Shown here piece after piece: positions 1-8,274 of a DNA stretch of 64,000 nt. The DNA comes from Candidatus Saccharibacteria bacterium CG2_30_41_52 (GTDB lineage Bacteria > Patescibacteriota > Saccharimonadia > Saccharimonadales > Saccharimonadaceae): assembly GCA_001873625.1 (NCBI GenBank), contig MNZN01000008.1, forward strand, positions 62,001 to 126,000. Reading direction: 5' to 3'. The position numbers and the translations under genes were made by a program. The number at the start of each line of letters is the position of its first letter. Position 1 is the first letter of the stretch. The notes beneath the pieces are model-generated. The model was not told the origin of the DNA. It saw only the letters and a list, made by a program, of their open reading frames with translations, and did no database searches.

Positions 1-944
1 TCGGTGGCAATAGTCACGAAATCACCGAAGAAGATTTGATACGAATCGAAGAAGTTGCAACACTCGGTAAAGTGCCAGCTAACCGCGAAGTGCTAGAAGT
101 TATTCCTCATTCATACAAATTAGATGGTCAAGATAACATCAAAAACCCAATTGGTATGAATGGGACTCGATTAGAGATAGACGCTCATGTCGTATCAGTT
201 TTAGTACCTCATATTATGAATCTGCAAAAGGCAGTCGAAACCGCTAAAGTCGCTTTACACTCGATTGTTATAGCAGGTGTTGCAGCGGCTCGCGCAGTTT
301 TGACCGAGCAGCAAATTGAAAATGGCGTAGTTTTGATTGATATTGGTGGTGCAACGACCAACGTTGCTATTTATGAAGAAGGTGATTTGCGTTTTACATC
401 TGTAATTCCAATCGGTGGCATTAACATTACAAATGATCTAGCAATTGGTCTAAAAACCGATCCTGAAATAGCTGAAAAGATTAAACTTGAACACGCTTCG
501 GCTATGTCACGTGGTGATGCATCTGGTATTAGCATCAAACATAATGACGAGATTTATAGTTTTAATACAAATGATATTGATGAAATTGTTGAAGCTCGAC
601 TAGAAGAAATTTTTGAAGCAATTAATCACGAACTAAAACGCGCCGGACGTGCTGGTAAATTGCCAAGCGGAGCCGTTCTTACCGGAGGAACAGCTCAACT
701 AAAAAATATATCTGAATATGCCAAAGAATCTTTGGGATTAGCGGTGCGAATTGGTGCTGCAACCGGTTATGCTGGCGTCGCAGATGGGGTTGACCAACCA
801 CAATTTGCCACAGTAATCGGATTGATGTTAATTGATGCTGAAACTGGTGGCATGAGCAAACATAGTGTTAAACAAAAGGGTGATAACATGCTATCTCACG
901 GCATGGGCATAATAACTAAACTACTGGGACGTTTCCGAGCATAG
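1..944 (+). CDS. ftsA: Cell division protein FtsA, C-terminal part (truncated by window start)
   Basis: Frame stays open to the window edge upstream of the listed TTG (GGNSHEITEEDLIRIEE...); actin-like ATPase motifs VVLIDIGGATTNVAIY and SGAVLTGGTAQL; immediately upstream of ftsZ. Confidence 0.93.
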   Translation, partial: GGNSHEITEEDLIRIEEVATLGKVPANREVLEVIPHSYKLDGQDNIKNPIGMNGTRLEIDAHVVSVLVPHIMNLQKAVETAKVALHSIVIAGVAAARAVLTEQQIENGVVLIDIGGATTNVAIYEEGDLRFTSVIPIGGINITNDLAIGLKTDPEIAEKIKLEHASAMSRGDASGISIKHNDEIYSFNTNDIDEIVEARLEEIFEAINHELKRAGRAGKLPSGAVLTGGTAQLKNISEYAKESLGLAVRIGAATGYAGVADGVDQPQFATVIGLMLIDAETGGMSKHSVKQKGDNMLSHGMGIITKLLGRFRA

Positions 945-1005
945 TGTTTTCATGACCAAGTGTTATACTAGATATGAATAAGATTATTGGAGATAATTAC
1001 ATATT

Positions 1006-2196
1006 ATGGCTGAAGTAAAACCAAGTGACATACAAACATTTGCCAGCATAAAAGTAGTTGGAGTAGGCGGAGCGGGCGGCTCAGCCGTCAACCGTATGAA
1101 AGACGCTGGTTTGACAGGTGTTCAATTTATTGCTATGAATACCGACGCCCAAGCTTTGCATAACAGCAAAGCTGACATTAGATTACATCTAGGTACCGCT
1201 ACTACTGGTGGTTTAGGCGCAGGTGCTGACCCTTCGGTAGGTGAAACTGCTGCAAATGAGTCGCGTGACGAGATTCGCGAAGCCCTGACTGGTGCAGACA
1301 TGGTATTCGTTACTATTGGCGCAGGCGGTGGTACAGGTAGCGGTGCAGGCCATGTTGTTGCAGAGATTGCGCGTGAATTGGGTATTTTGGTTGTTGGTGT
1401 TGCTACAAAACCATTTAGTTTTGAAGGTGAAAAACGCCGCAAGAATGCTGAATGGGCTATATCTCAATTGGGACGACAAGTTGATACGTTAATTACGATT
1501 CCAAATGATCGTCTATTGCAGACAATCGATCGACGCACTCCATTACTTGAAACATTCAAGATTGCTGATGATGTCTTGCGCCAGGGCGTTCAGGGTATTT
1601 CAGAATTAATTACTGAACATGGTTTGATTAACCTAGACTTTGCCGATGTTCGTGCAATTATGAGCAACGCTGGATCAGCCCTGATGGGTATTGGTCGTGC
1701 AAGCGGCGAGAACCGTGCTGCACAGGCTGCTCAACAAGCAATCGAATCACCACTTATCGAAGTTTCAATCGATGGTGCCAAGGGTGTACTATTTAATGTT
1801 ACCGGTGGTTACGATATGAGTATGAGCGAGATTCAAGAAGCTGCTGAAATTATCACCAGTGCTGTTTCTCCAGATGCAAATATCATATTTGGTGCAACAT
1901 TAAAGGCAGAACTAGAAGACGAATTAATCATTACGGTAATTGCAACTGGTTTTGATTCAGCATATTTCCACAACCAAGCAAAAACTGAAAATGTTCCAGC
2001 CAAAGAATCATCGACTCAAGTTACTGACGAAACTGTAGGTGCAATTGATCTAAACCTCGATAGCACAACAGAATCAACAACTATGTTTGCCGAAGAAGAA
2101 AATGGCAATATATGGAATCAGCCAGCAGAGGATGATGAACGATCAGATATTCCTGCATTTTTACGCCGACGAAAAAAGAACAAAAAGGAAAACTAG
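1006..2196 (+). CDS. ftsZ: Cell division protein FtsZ
   Basis: Tubulin signature [25 protein letters not shown]-terminal tail [12 protein letters not shown]. Confidence 0.98.
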   Translation: MAEVKPSDIQTFASIKVVGVGGAGGSAVNRMKDAGLTGVQFIAMNTDAQALHNSKADIRLHLGTATTGGLGAGADPSVGETAANESRDEIREALTGADMVFVTIGAGGGTGSGAGHVVAEIARELGILVVGVATKPFSFEGEKRRKNAEWAISQLGRQVDTLITIPNDRLLQTIDRRTPLLETFKIADDVLRQGVQGISELITEHGLINLDFADVRAIMSNAGSALMGIGRASGENRAAQAAQQAIESPLIEVSIDGAKGVLFNVTGGYDMSMSEIQEAAEIITSAVSPDANIIFGATLKAELEDELIITVIATGFDSAYFHNQAKTENVPAKESSTQVTDETVGAIDLNLDSTTESTTMFAEEENGNIWNQPAEDDERSDIPAFLRRRKKNKKEN

Positions 2197-2202
2197 ACCA
2201 TA

Positions 2203-2655
2203 ATGGCCAAGTACAACATTGGTGATAGTAGGGTTATTGAATCCCGCGAAGTTAGCGACGGTATCACTATTCGACGTCGCCGCGAATCTCCAGACGGAAA
2301 ACGTTTTACTACTTATGAGCGCGTTGAAAAGCCAAACCTTGCTGTTATTAAAAAGAGCGGCGGCCGAGAATTATTCGATCGCGACAAATTATCAATTGCA
2401 ATCAAACGTTCGGTTGGTAAATTTTTTGCATCCGAAGTTGAAGTCGAAGAGATGATTTCTCAAATCGAAGATGGACTTTATGCGATTGGCGAAAACGAAA
2501 TTACTTCAAAGCAAATTGGCGATAAGGTACTAGACGAATTGGCAAAACGTAACGAAGTTGCGTATGTTCGCTTTGCTAGTGTTTACCATAAATTTAAAAC
2601 CCTGGACGACTTTGTGAAGATACTTGAACAGCGTCTTGGTCAAAAAAACGAGTAG
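2203..2655 (+). CDS. nrdR: NrdR-like transcriptional regulator (ATP-cone) lacking the zinc-ribbon cysteines
   Basis: GDSRVIESREVSDGITIRRRRESPDGKRFTTYERVE plus ATP-cone matches NrdR; no cysteine in the whole ORF. Confidence 0.85.
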   Translation: MAKYNIGDSRVIESREVSDGITIRRRRESPDGKRFTTYERVEKPNLAVIKKSGGRELFDRDKLSIAIKRSVGKFFASEVEVEEMISQIEDGLYAIGENEITSKQIGDKVLDELAKRNEVAYVRFASVYHKFKTLDDFVKILEQRLGQKNE

Positions 2656-2668
2656 AATGGGAGGTGAA

Positions 2669-2929
2669 ATGCGAGTAGTAGTAATTTACAAGGATAACAC
2701 CGACTATACTCGAACCGTGTTGGATTATTTGCATGATTTCGAGCGACAAACCGGCCATGAATTAGAAACTATGGACCCAGATACTGCTGGGGGGACTCAA
2801 TTTTGCGATACGTATGACATTGTGGAATATCCAACTACGGTTGCACTTAGCGATTCTGGCATTTTGCAGAATTCGTGGCGCGGACTACCGTTACCAACTA
2901 TAAGTGAGCTTAGTTATTATGTTCAATAA
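2669..2929 (+). CDS. Thioredoxin-fold protein without CXXC
   Basis: ATG at 2669 preceded by GGAGGTGA; YDIVEYPTTVAL resembles the thioredoxin cis-Pro region; overlaps the VKOR gene. Confidence 0.6.
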   Translation: MRVVVIYKDNTDYTRTVLDYLHDFERQTGHELETMDPDTAGGTQFCDTYDIVEYPTTVALSDSGILQNSWRGLPLPTISELSYYVQ

Positions 2930-3551
2930 ATTAATTAATTATTTTAATTACAAAGAAAAACAACTGCGTAGTAGCCGAATTATATTTACAACTATGCTGA
3001 TTACGTCAGCTTTGGGATTATTGGCGGCATTTGTTTTATCAATCGAGGCAATTGAATTATTGAAAAACCCCAATGCACAATTAAGCTGTAGTATAAATGC
3101 GGTTATCAACTGCGCTACTGTGGCTCAAACCTCGTACTCTTCATTATTGGGATTTCCGAACAGCTTTATTGGAATGATGGTTATGCCAGTGTTCGTTGTG
3201 GTTTCGATAGCAGGTCTTTATGGTGTTAAATTTCCAAGTCAGTTTATGTTTGCCGTACAAATTGTTGCGTTTTCTGCATTACTGTTCGCATTTTATCTAT
3301 TCCATATAAGTATAGTTATTATTCAAGTGCTTTGTCCTTGGTGTTTATTGGTTGATGTAACTACAATTATTATGTTTTTTGCGCTTACCAGATATAACGT
3401 TAGCGTCGATAATTTATATTTGTCGAAAAAATATGTAATTTTGGCGAAAAATTTTATCAAAAAAGATTATGATAAATTTTCAGCAGCTTTGTTGATTGTG
3501 GCTGGTGCCGTGATTATTGTTGCAAAATTTGGTTCAAGTTTGTTCGCATAA
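2919..3551 (+). CDS. Vitamin K epoxide reductase (VKOR) family membrane protein
   Basis: LSCSINAVINCATV and CPWC motifs, multiple TM segments, GFPNSFIGM. Confidence 0.88.
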   Translation: MFNKLINYFNYKEKQLRSSRIIFTTMLITSALGLLAAFVLSIEAIELLKNPNAQLSCSINAVINCATVAQTSYSSLLGFPNSFIGMMVMPVFVVVSIAGLYGVKFPSQFMFAVQIVAFSALLFAFYLFHISIVIIQVLCPWCLLVDVTTIIMFFALTRYNVSVDNLYLSKKYVILAKNFIKKDYDKFSAALLIVAGAVIIVAKFGSSLFA

Positions 3552-3597
3552 TTTTTGTGCCCTTGCATCTATTAATACAGATGATTATAATGATGGA

Positions 3598-3744
3598 GTG
3601 AACATTCTGCGCAAGCAGGTTAGTGGCTATCAACCACGAACGTTCAAACGATAATCGACTCGATAGATCGAAAAACTAAGCGCTAAGAAGAATCTCTTTT
3701 TAGAAACTGGATGGTACCATCCTGTCGTATGACGGGGTTCCAGT
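3598..3744 (+). promoter_or_regulatory. T-box-like tRNA-Ile-sensing leader upstream of ileS
   Basis: ACTGGA(3706-3711)/TCCAGT(3739-3744) helix, 7-nt bulge TGGTACC (3712-3718), second helix ATCCTGTC/GACGGGGT with GTAT loop; upstream hairpin GTGG-CTATCAA-CCAC (3623-3637) carries AUC. Confidence 0.85.
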
Positions 3745-3786
3745 GACTAAATAGGGGTTTTTTGTTATTTTCAGAAAGGAAACAAA

Positions 3787-6651
3787 ATGAAATTTAAATC
3801 AGGCACCAGACGTCGAGCATTAGAATACGAAAAAGACTTAGTTCAGCAATGGAAGAAAAATAAAACATTTGAAAAATCGGTAGCAATGCGACCGGTTGAG
3901 AATTCGTATGTATTTTATGACGGTCCTCCGTTCATTACTGGCGTGCCACATTTTGGTACATTACTTAGTAGCGTCGTCAAAGATGCAATTCCTCGTTATC
4001 AAACAATGAAAGGCAAGCGTGTCGAACGCGTTTGGGGTTGGGATTGTCATGGATTGCCCGCCGAAAACTTCGTCGAGAAAAAACTTGGCATTACTGATCG
4101 ACATGATATTGGCACAAAAATAAGTTTGGCCGAATATATTACGACGGCTCGAGAAAGTATGGTGGCAACCAGTGGACTATGGGAAGACACAATTGATCGA
4201 ATTGGTCGTTGGGTTGATTTTCGCGGTGCTTATAAGACCATGGATAAAGATTACATGGAGTCCGTTTGGTGGGCATTTAAAACATTATACGAAAAAGGCA
4301 AAATTTACGAAGGCGAACGTGTGTTAATGTATGACACCAAATGGGCAACACCACTTTCAAAAGCTGAAGTCACAATGGATGCTGGTGCTTATATTGATGT
4401 TACCGACCCGAGTGTTTATACAAAATTTAAGTTAGTTGGTGAAAATGTTAGTTTGCTAGCATGGACGACAACGCCATGGACATTGCCAGCTAATACCGCG
4501 TTGGCGGTCAATAAAGACACGACGTATGCCGAAATCGAACTCGATGGTGAACATTTTATCTTGGCGAAAGAAACATTAGATCAAGTACTGACTGACGTAA
4601 AACATAATGTTTTGGAATATAAAGTTATTTGTACATTGAAAGGCAAAGACTTAGTTGGCAAATCATACGAGCCCCTATTTGGCGATCGCGGTGCTAATGC
4701 ACACAAAATTTGGTCAGCGGATTATGTTACAACCGAATCGGGTACGGGCATTGTTCACATTGCACCAGCATATGGTGAAGAAGACTTTGCCTTGGCGATG
4801 GAGAATAAGATTCCGGTTGTTCACGTTTTGGACGAATATGGTATTTTTACTGAGACTGAGTGGAAGGGTGCAGACGTATGGGAAATTAATAAAACCATCG
4901 CCAAGACTTTGCATGAAAATGGCTTAGTTTGGAAGATTGATTATATTCGTCACGAATATCCTCACAACCCACGCACTGGTAATCGTTTGATGTATCGCGC
5001 GCATCCAAGTTGGTTTATGGATGTTGATGGTCAACGCACTGATATGTTGTCTGAGAACACGGAACATATTAATTGGTTCCCCGATCACATTAAACATGGT
5101 CGTTTTGAAAAAACTATTGAGACTGCACCTGATTGGAATTTGTCGCGCGATCGTTTTTGGGCGACAGCAATGCCGGTTTGGAAGGGAATTGATAAGGATG
5201 GCAACGATAAAATCAAAGTCATCGGCAGTTATGCTGAACTGAAAGAATTAAGCGGAGTTGAGCTGGAAGATTATCACCGACCATGGGTTGATAATATTAC
5301 TTTTACTATTGACGGAGTTAAATACACTCGCATCGACAAAGTTATGGACTGTTGGTTCGAATCGGGCAGTATGCCATTTGCACAATTTCATTATCCATTT
5401 GAAAACGTCGAGAAATTTGAACAAAATTTCCCTGGCGATTTTATTGTTGAATACGTTGGTCAGGTTCGTGCATGGTTTTACTATGTTCATGCCGTAAACG
5501 TGGGATTGTTTGGTCACAATGCTTACAAAAATGTTATTGTAACCGGTAACGTGGCAGGTAATGACGGCCGAAAAATGAGTAAAAGTTACGGTAACTTTAC
5601 CGATCCAAACGTTTTGATGGATAAATTTAGTGCTGACAGTCTGCGATTCTTGTTGCTTGCAAGCCCACTCCTTAGTGGTGAAGATTTTGCATTGCAGGAC
5701 AAAGAAGTTGGTGACGTAGCCCGAAAACTTTCAATGGTTTGGAACATGTACGACTTTTTCACAATGTATGCCGAAGTCGACAAATGGGAGTTTAAAGGTG
5801 ATTTATCTGATCCAACCGAAGGTCTAACAAATAATTTGGATATTTGGGTAATCAGTCGCCTGCACCAATTGACGGCTGAAATTGAGAAAAATATGGACGT
5901 CTATGACATTCCAAATGCTATGAAGCCAATCTTGCCGTTTATCGAAGACGCCAGTAATTGGTATGTGCGCCGTTCAAGACGCCGTTTTTGGAAGGCAGGT
6001 GATAACACTGACAAAAATAATGCATATCGCACGTTGCACTATGTTTTGGTTCAGTTGGCTCAGGTTTTGGCACCATTTACGCCATTTTTAGCCGAAGAAT
6101 TGTATCAAAAACTTACAGGTGGAGAGAGTGTACATTTGATAGATTGGCCGAAAGTCGGTCATATCGATGAATTGGTTGTTAGTGATATGGAAACCGTACG
6201 TGACTATGTAAACCAAGGTTTAAGTATCCGCGCCAAAGAACATCAAAAAGTTCGTCAGCCACTAGCTAGTGTCACCGTGCCGGCACTAGGAAAATTCGTA
6301 GACTTCGAAGATATTTTGACGGAAGAATTGAACGTTAAATCAGTTAAACTTGGATCTGAATTTGCACTTGATTTGGTAATTACGCCAGAACTGAAGAGCG
6401 AAGGAATTGCCCGCGAAGTGATTCGTTACATCCAAGGCGCCCGCAAAGAAGCTGGGCTGAATATCGAAGATCGAATCAAGTTAGTATTAAAAACTGAGAA
6501 TGCTGAATTAAAACTAGCAATCAGTGATAATGAAAAAACTATTACAGATGAGACTTTGACAACTGAGTTATTAGACAAAGGATCGAATAAATTTGCTACC
6601 GAAGTAAAACTCGATGGTGTCGATTTGACGGTTTCACTTCAAAAAGCGTAA
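3787..6651 (+). CDS. ileS: Isoleucyl-tRNA synthetase
   Basis: GVPHFGTLLS, WGWDCHGLP, GRKMSKSYGN; anticodon-binding domain. Confidence 0.98.
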   Translation: MKFKSGTRRRALEYEKDLVQQWKKNKTFEKSVAMRPVENSYVFYDGPPFITGVPHFGTLLSSVVKDAIPRYQTMKGKRVERVWGWDCHGLPAENFVEKKLGITDRHDIGTKISLAEYITTARESMVATSGLWEDTIDRIGRWVDFRGAYKTMDKDYMESVWWAFKTLYEKGKIYEGERVLMYDTKWATPLSKAEVTMDAGAYIDVTDPSVYTKFKLVGENVSLLAWTTTPWTLPANTALAVNKDTTYAEIELDGEHFILAKETLDQVLTDVKHNVLEYKVICTLKGKDLVGKSYEPLFGDRGANAHKIWSADYVTTESGTGIVHIAPAYGEEDFALAMENKIPVVHVLDEYGIFTETEWKGADVWEINKTIAKTLHENGLVWKIDYIRHEYPHNPRTGNRLMYRAHPSWFMDVDGQRTDMLSENTEHINWFPDHIKHGRFEKTIETAPDWNLSRDRFWATAMPVWKGIDKDGNDKIKVIGSYAELKELSGVELEDYHRPWVDNITFTIDGVKYTRIDKVMDCWFESGSMPFAQFHYPFENVEKFEQNFPGDFIVEYVGQVRAWFYYVHAVNVGLFGHNAYKNVIVTGNVAGNDGRKMSKSYGNFTDPNVLMDKFSADSLRFLLLASPLLSGEDFALQDKEVGDVARKLSMVWNMYDFFTMYAEVDKWEFKGDLSDPTEGLTNNLDIWVISRLHQLTAEIEKNMDVYDIPNAMKPILPFIEDASNWYVRRSRRRFWKAGDNTDKNNAYRTLHYVLVQLAQVLAPFTPFLAEELYQKLTGGESVHLIDWPKVGHIDELVVSDMETVRDYVNQGLSIRAKEHQKVRQPLASVTVPALGKFVDFEDILTEELNVKSVKLGSEFALDLVITPELKSEGIAREVIRYIQGARKEAGLNIEDRIKLVLKTENAELKLAISDNEKTITDETLTTELLDKGSNKFATEVKLDGVDLTVSLQKA

Positions 6652-6736
6652 CTGAATCAGGTATGTTGACGTATGAACCTAAATACCGTTGTGTCATTTC
6701 ATGTGGCACTATATAATGCTACTTATGATTAAATAA

Positions 6737-7558
6737 CTCATAAGTTTTAAGGCCGAACATCATTCAAAGTCCACAAAACTTGGCTTTACTATAGTAGAGT
6801 TACTAGTAGTAATAGTCGTTATCGGTATTCTTGCTACTATAACCATCGTTGCTTATGTAGGCATATCTCAAAAGGCTATAGCTGCATAATTACAAGCAGA
6901 TTTAGATAATGCATCTAAACAAATCAAGCTATTTCAGGCATCCGAACCAAATAGCAATTATCCTGGATCTGTCGATGATTGACCAAATCCTGTATCAACA
7001 AATATATGTTTAAAATCTAGTGGCTCTAATGTCTATACTGGTGGATATATAGTAGACAATGTATATAATCCTAAAACATTCAGCCTAACTGAGACTAACG
7101 ATACGATCGCATATGCAGTAACAAATGATTCTTCTCCGGCTGCCGTAGTTTCATTTACAACATTTGTTAATGCTTTGGGTGGTGCGAATGGTGATTATGG
7201 CAACTCTATTGTCCAAACTAGTGATGATGGTTTGGCTATGACTGGTAACACAGCTAGTTATGGTGCTGGCGTCGTCGATATGTTCCTATTTAAATATGAC
7301 TCAAATGGAACGCTAGTTTGGAATAAGACCTGGGGAGGTACTGCTGCTGATGTTGGCTATTCTATTGTACAAACTAGTGATAACTGTTTGGCTGTAGCTG
7401 GTTACACAGCTAGTTATGGCGCTGGCAGTGCTGATATGTTCCTAGCTAAATATAATTCAAGCGGAATAATAAATAACTGCTCTTCGCCAATGTGTCAAAG
7501 TCCATCCGCAACAGTCACTAGTCCAAGTGCAACTTCTACGGTAGTTGTTTCTCCGTAA
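6737..7558 (+). pseudogene. Decayed type IV pilin-like gene with C-terminal repeats
   Basis: One frame encodes KLGFTIVELLVVIVVIGILATITIVAYVGISQKAIAA, then TAA (6887) and TGA (6980), continuing in frame into ORF 7175..7558; no ATG/GTG/TTG between the upstream TAA (6734) and GFT. Confidence 0.75.
7205..7460 (+). repeat. Two tandem ~52-codon repeats within the pilin-like pseudogene
   Basis: SIVQTSDDGLAMTGNTASYGAGVVDMFLFKYDSNG / SIVQTSDNCLAVAGYTASYGAGSADMFLAKYNSSG, 156 nt apart, similar at DNA level. Confidence 0.85.
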
Positions 7559-7671
7559 AATACATACAATAAGTTGTGGTTTTGCATATTGTAAAGGTTG
7601 TAAAGTATTACGTGATGATTGACATTTTATTGTTTTTATGATTAAATTGTAACAAAGGTATAAAAACAAAA

Positions 7672-7863
7672 ATGTCATTACTAAAATATCTACAGTTTCA
7701 GGAAATCGATTCGTCATCGGATGATATTCCTGATACTCATCGGCAGCAAGATGATATCTTGTTGGATGAGTCTGTTGATGAAGGTTCACTCGAACAATTT
7801 TGGGAGCAAGTCGTGCAGGATATTCATGACGATCCTGACTGGTTCACGTTTGCTGATGAATAA
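7672..7863 (+). CDS. Small acidic hypothetical protein (63 aa)
   Basis: Open frame just upstream of the metallopeptidase gene; very acidic composition. Confidence 0.6.
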   Translation: MSLLKYLQFQEIDSSSDDIPDTHRQQDDILLDESVDEGSLEQFWEQVVQDIHDDPDWFTFADE

Positions 7864-7880
7864 AAGCATATAATAGTGAT

Positions 7881-8249
7881 ATGACTGACTCAGATTTTGA
7901 TATTTTAATTACACAGGCAATGAATGAATTGCCTGAAAAATATATTCGCGGTTTGGAAAATGTGGCAATTGTTATGGCCGACGAGCCAACGCCAGAGCAA
8001 AAGCAAAAGATGAATATCGATAGCCAATATTTACTGCTAGGTTTGTACGAAGGTATTCCGATAACAGAACGCGGTGCTAATTATAATTTCGTATTGCCTG
8101 ATAAAATTACGCTGTTCAAAAATTCGATTTTAGCGGCAAGCCGTAACGAAGATGATTTGTTTGAACAAGTTAAGCGTACGCTATGGCATGAAATAGCACA
8201 TTATTATGGGTTGGATCATAATCGCATGGATGAAATACAAAACGATTAA
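7881..8249 (+). CDS. Zincin-like metallopeptidase family protein (PF06262-like)
   Basis: HEIAHYYGLDH motif; TATAAT at 7869-7874. Confidence 0.85.
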   Translation: MTDSDFDILITQAMNELPEKYIRGLENVAIVMADEPTPEQKQKMNIDSQYLLLGLYEGIPITERGANYNFVLPDKITLFKNSILAASRNEDDLFEQVKRTLWHEIAHYYGLDHNRMDEIQND

Positions 8250-8274
8250 TTGGGTGATAGTTTGCTACTGTTGA

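Noticed and set aside
1122-1479. Long antisense ORFs over ftsZ
   Set aside because: Shadow ORFs of a conserved coding gene; no RBS and low-complexity translation.
6980-6982. In-frame TGA in the pilin-like gene as evidence for UGA recoding
   Set aside because: A TAA also interrupts the same frame, no start codon is present, many genes here end in TGA, and prfB is present; pseudogene decay is simpler.
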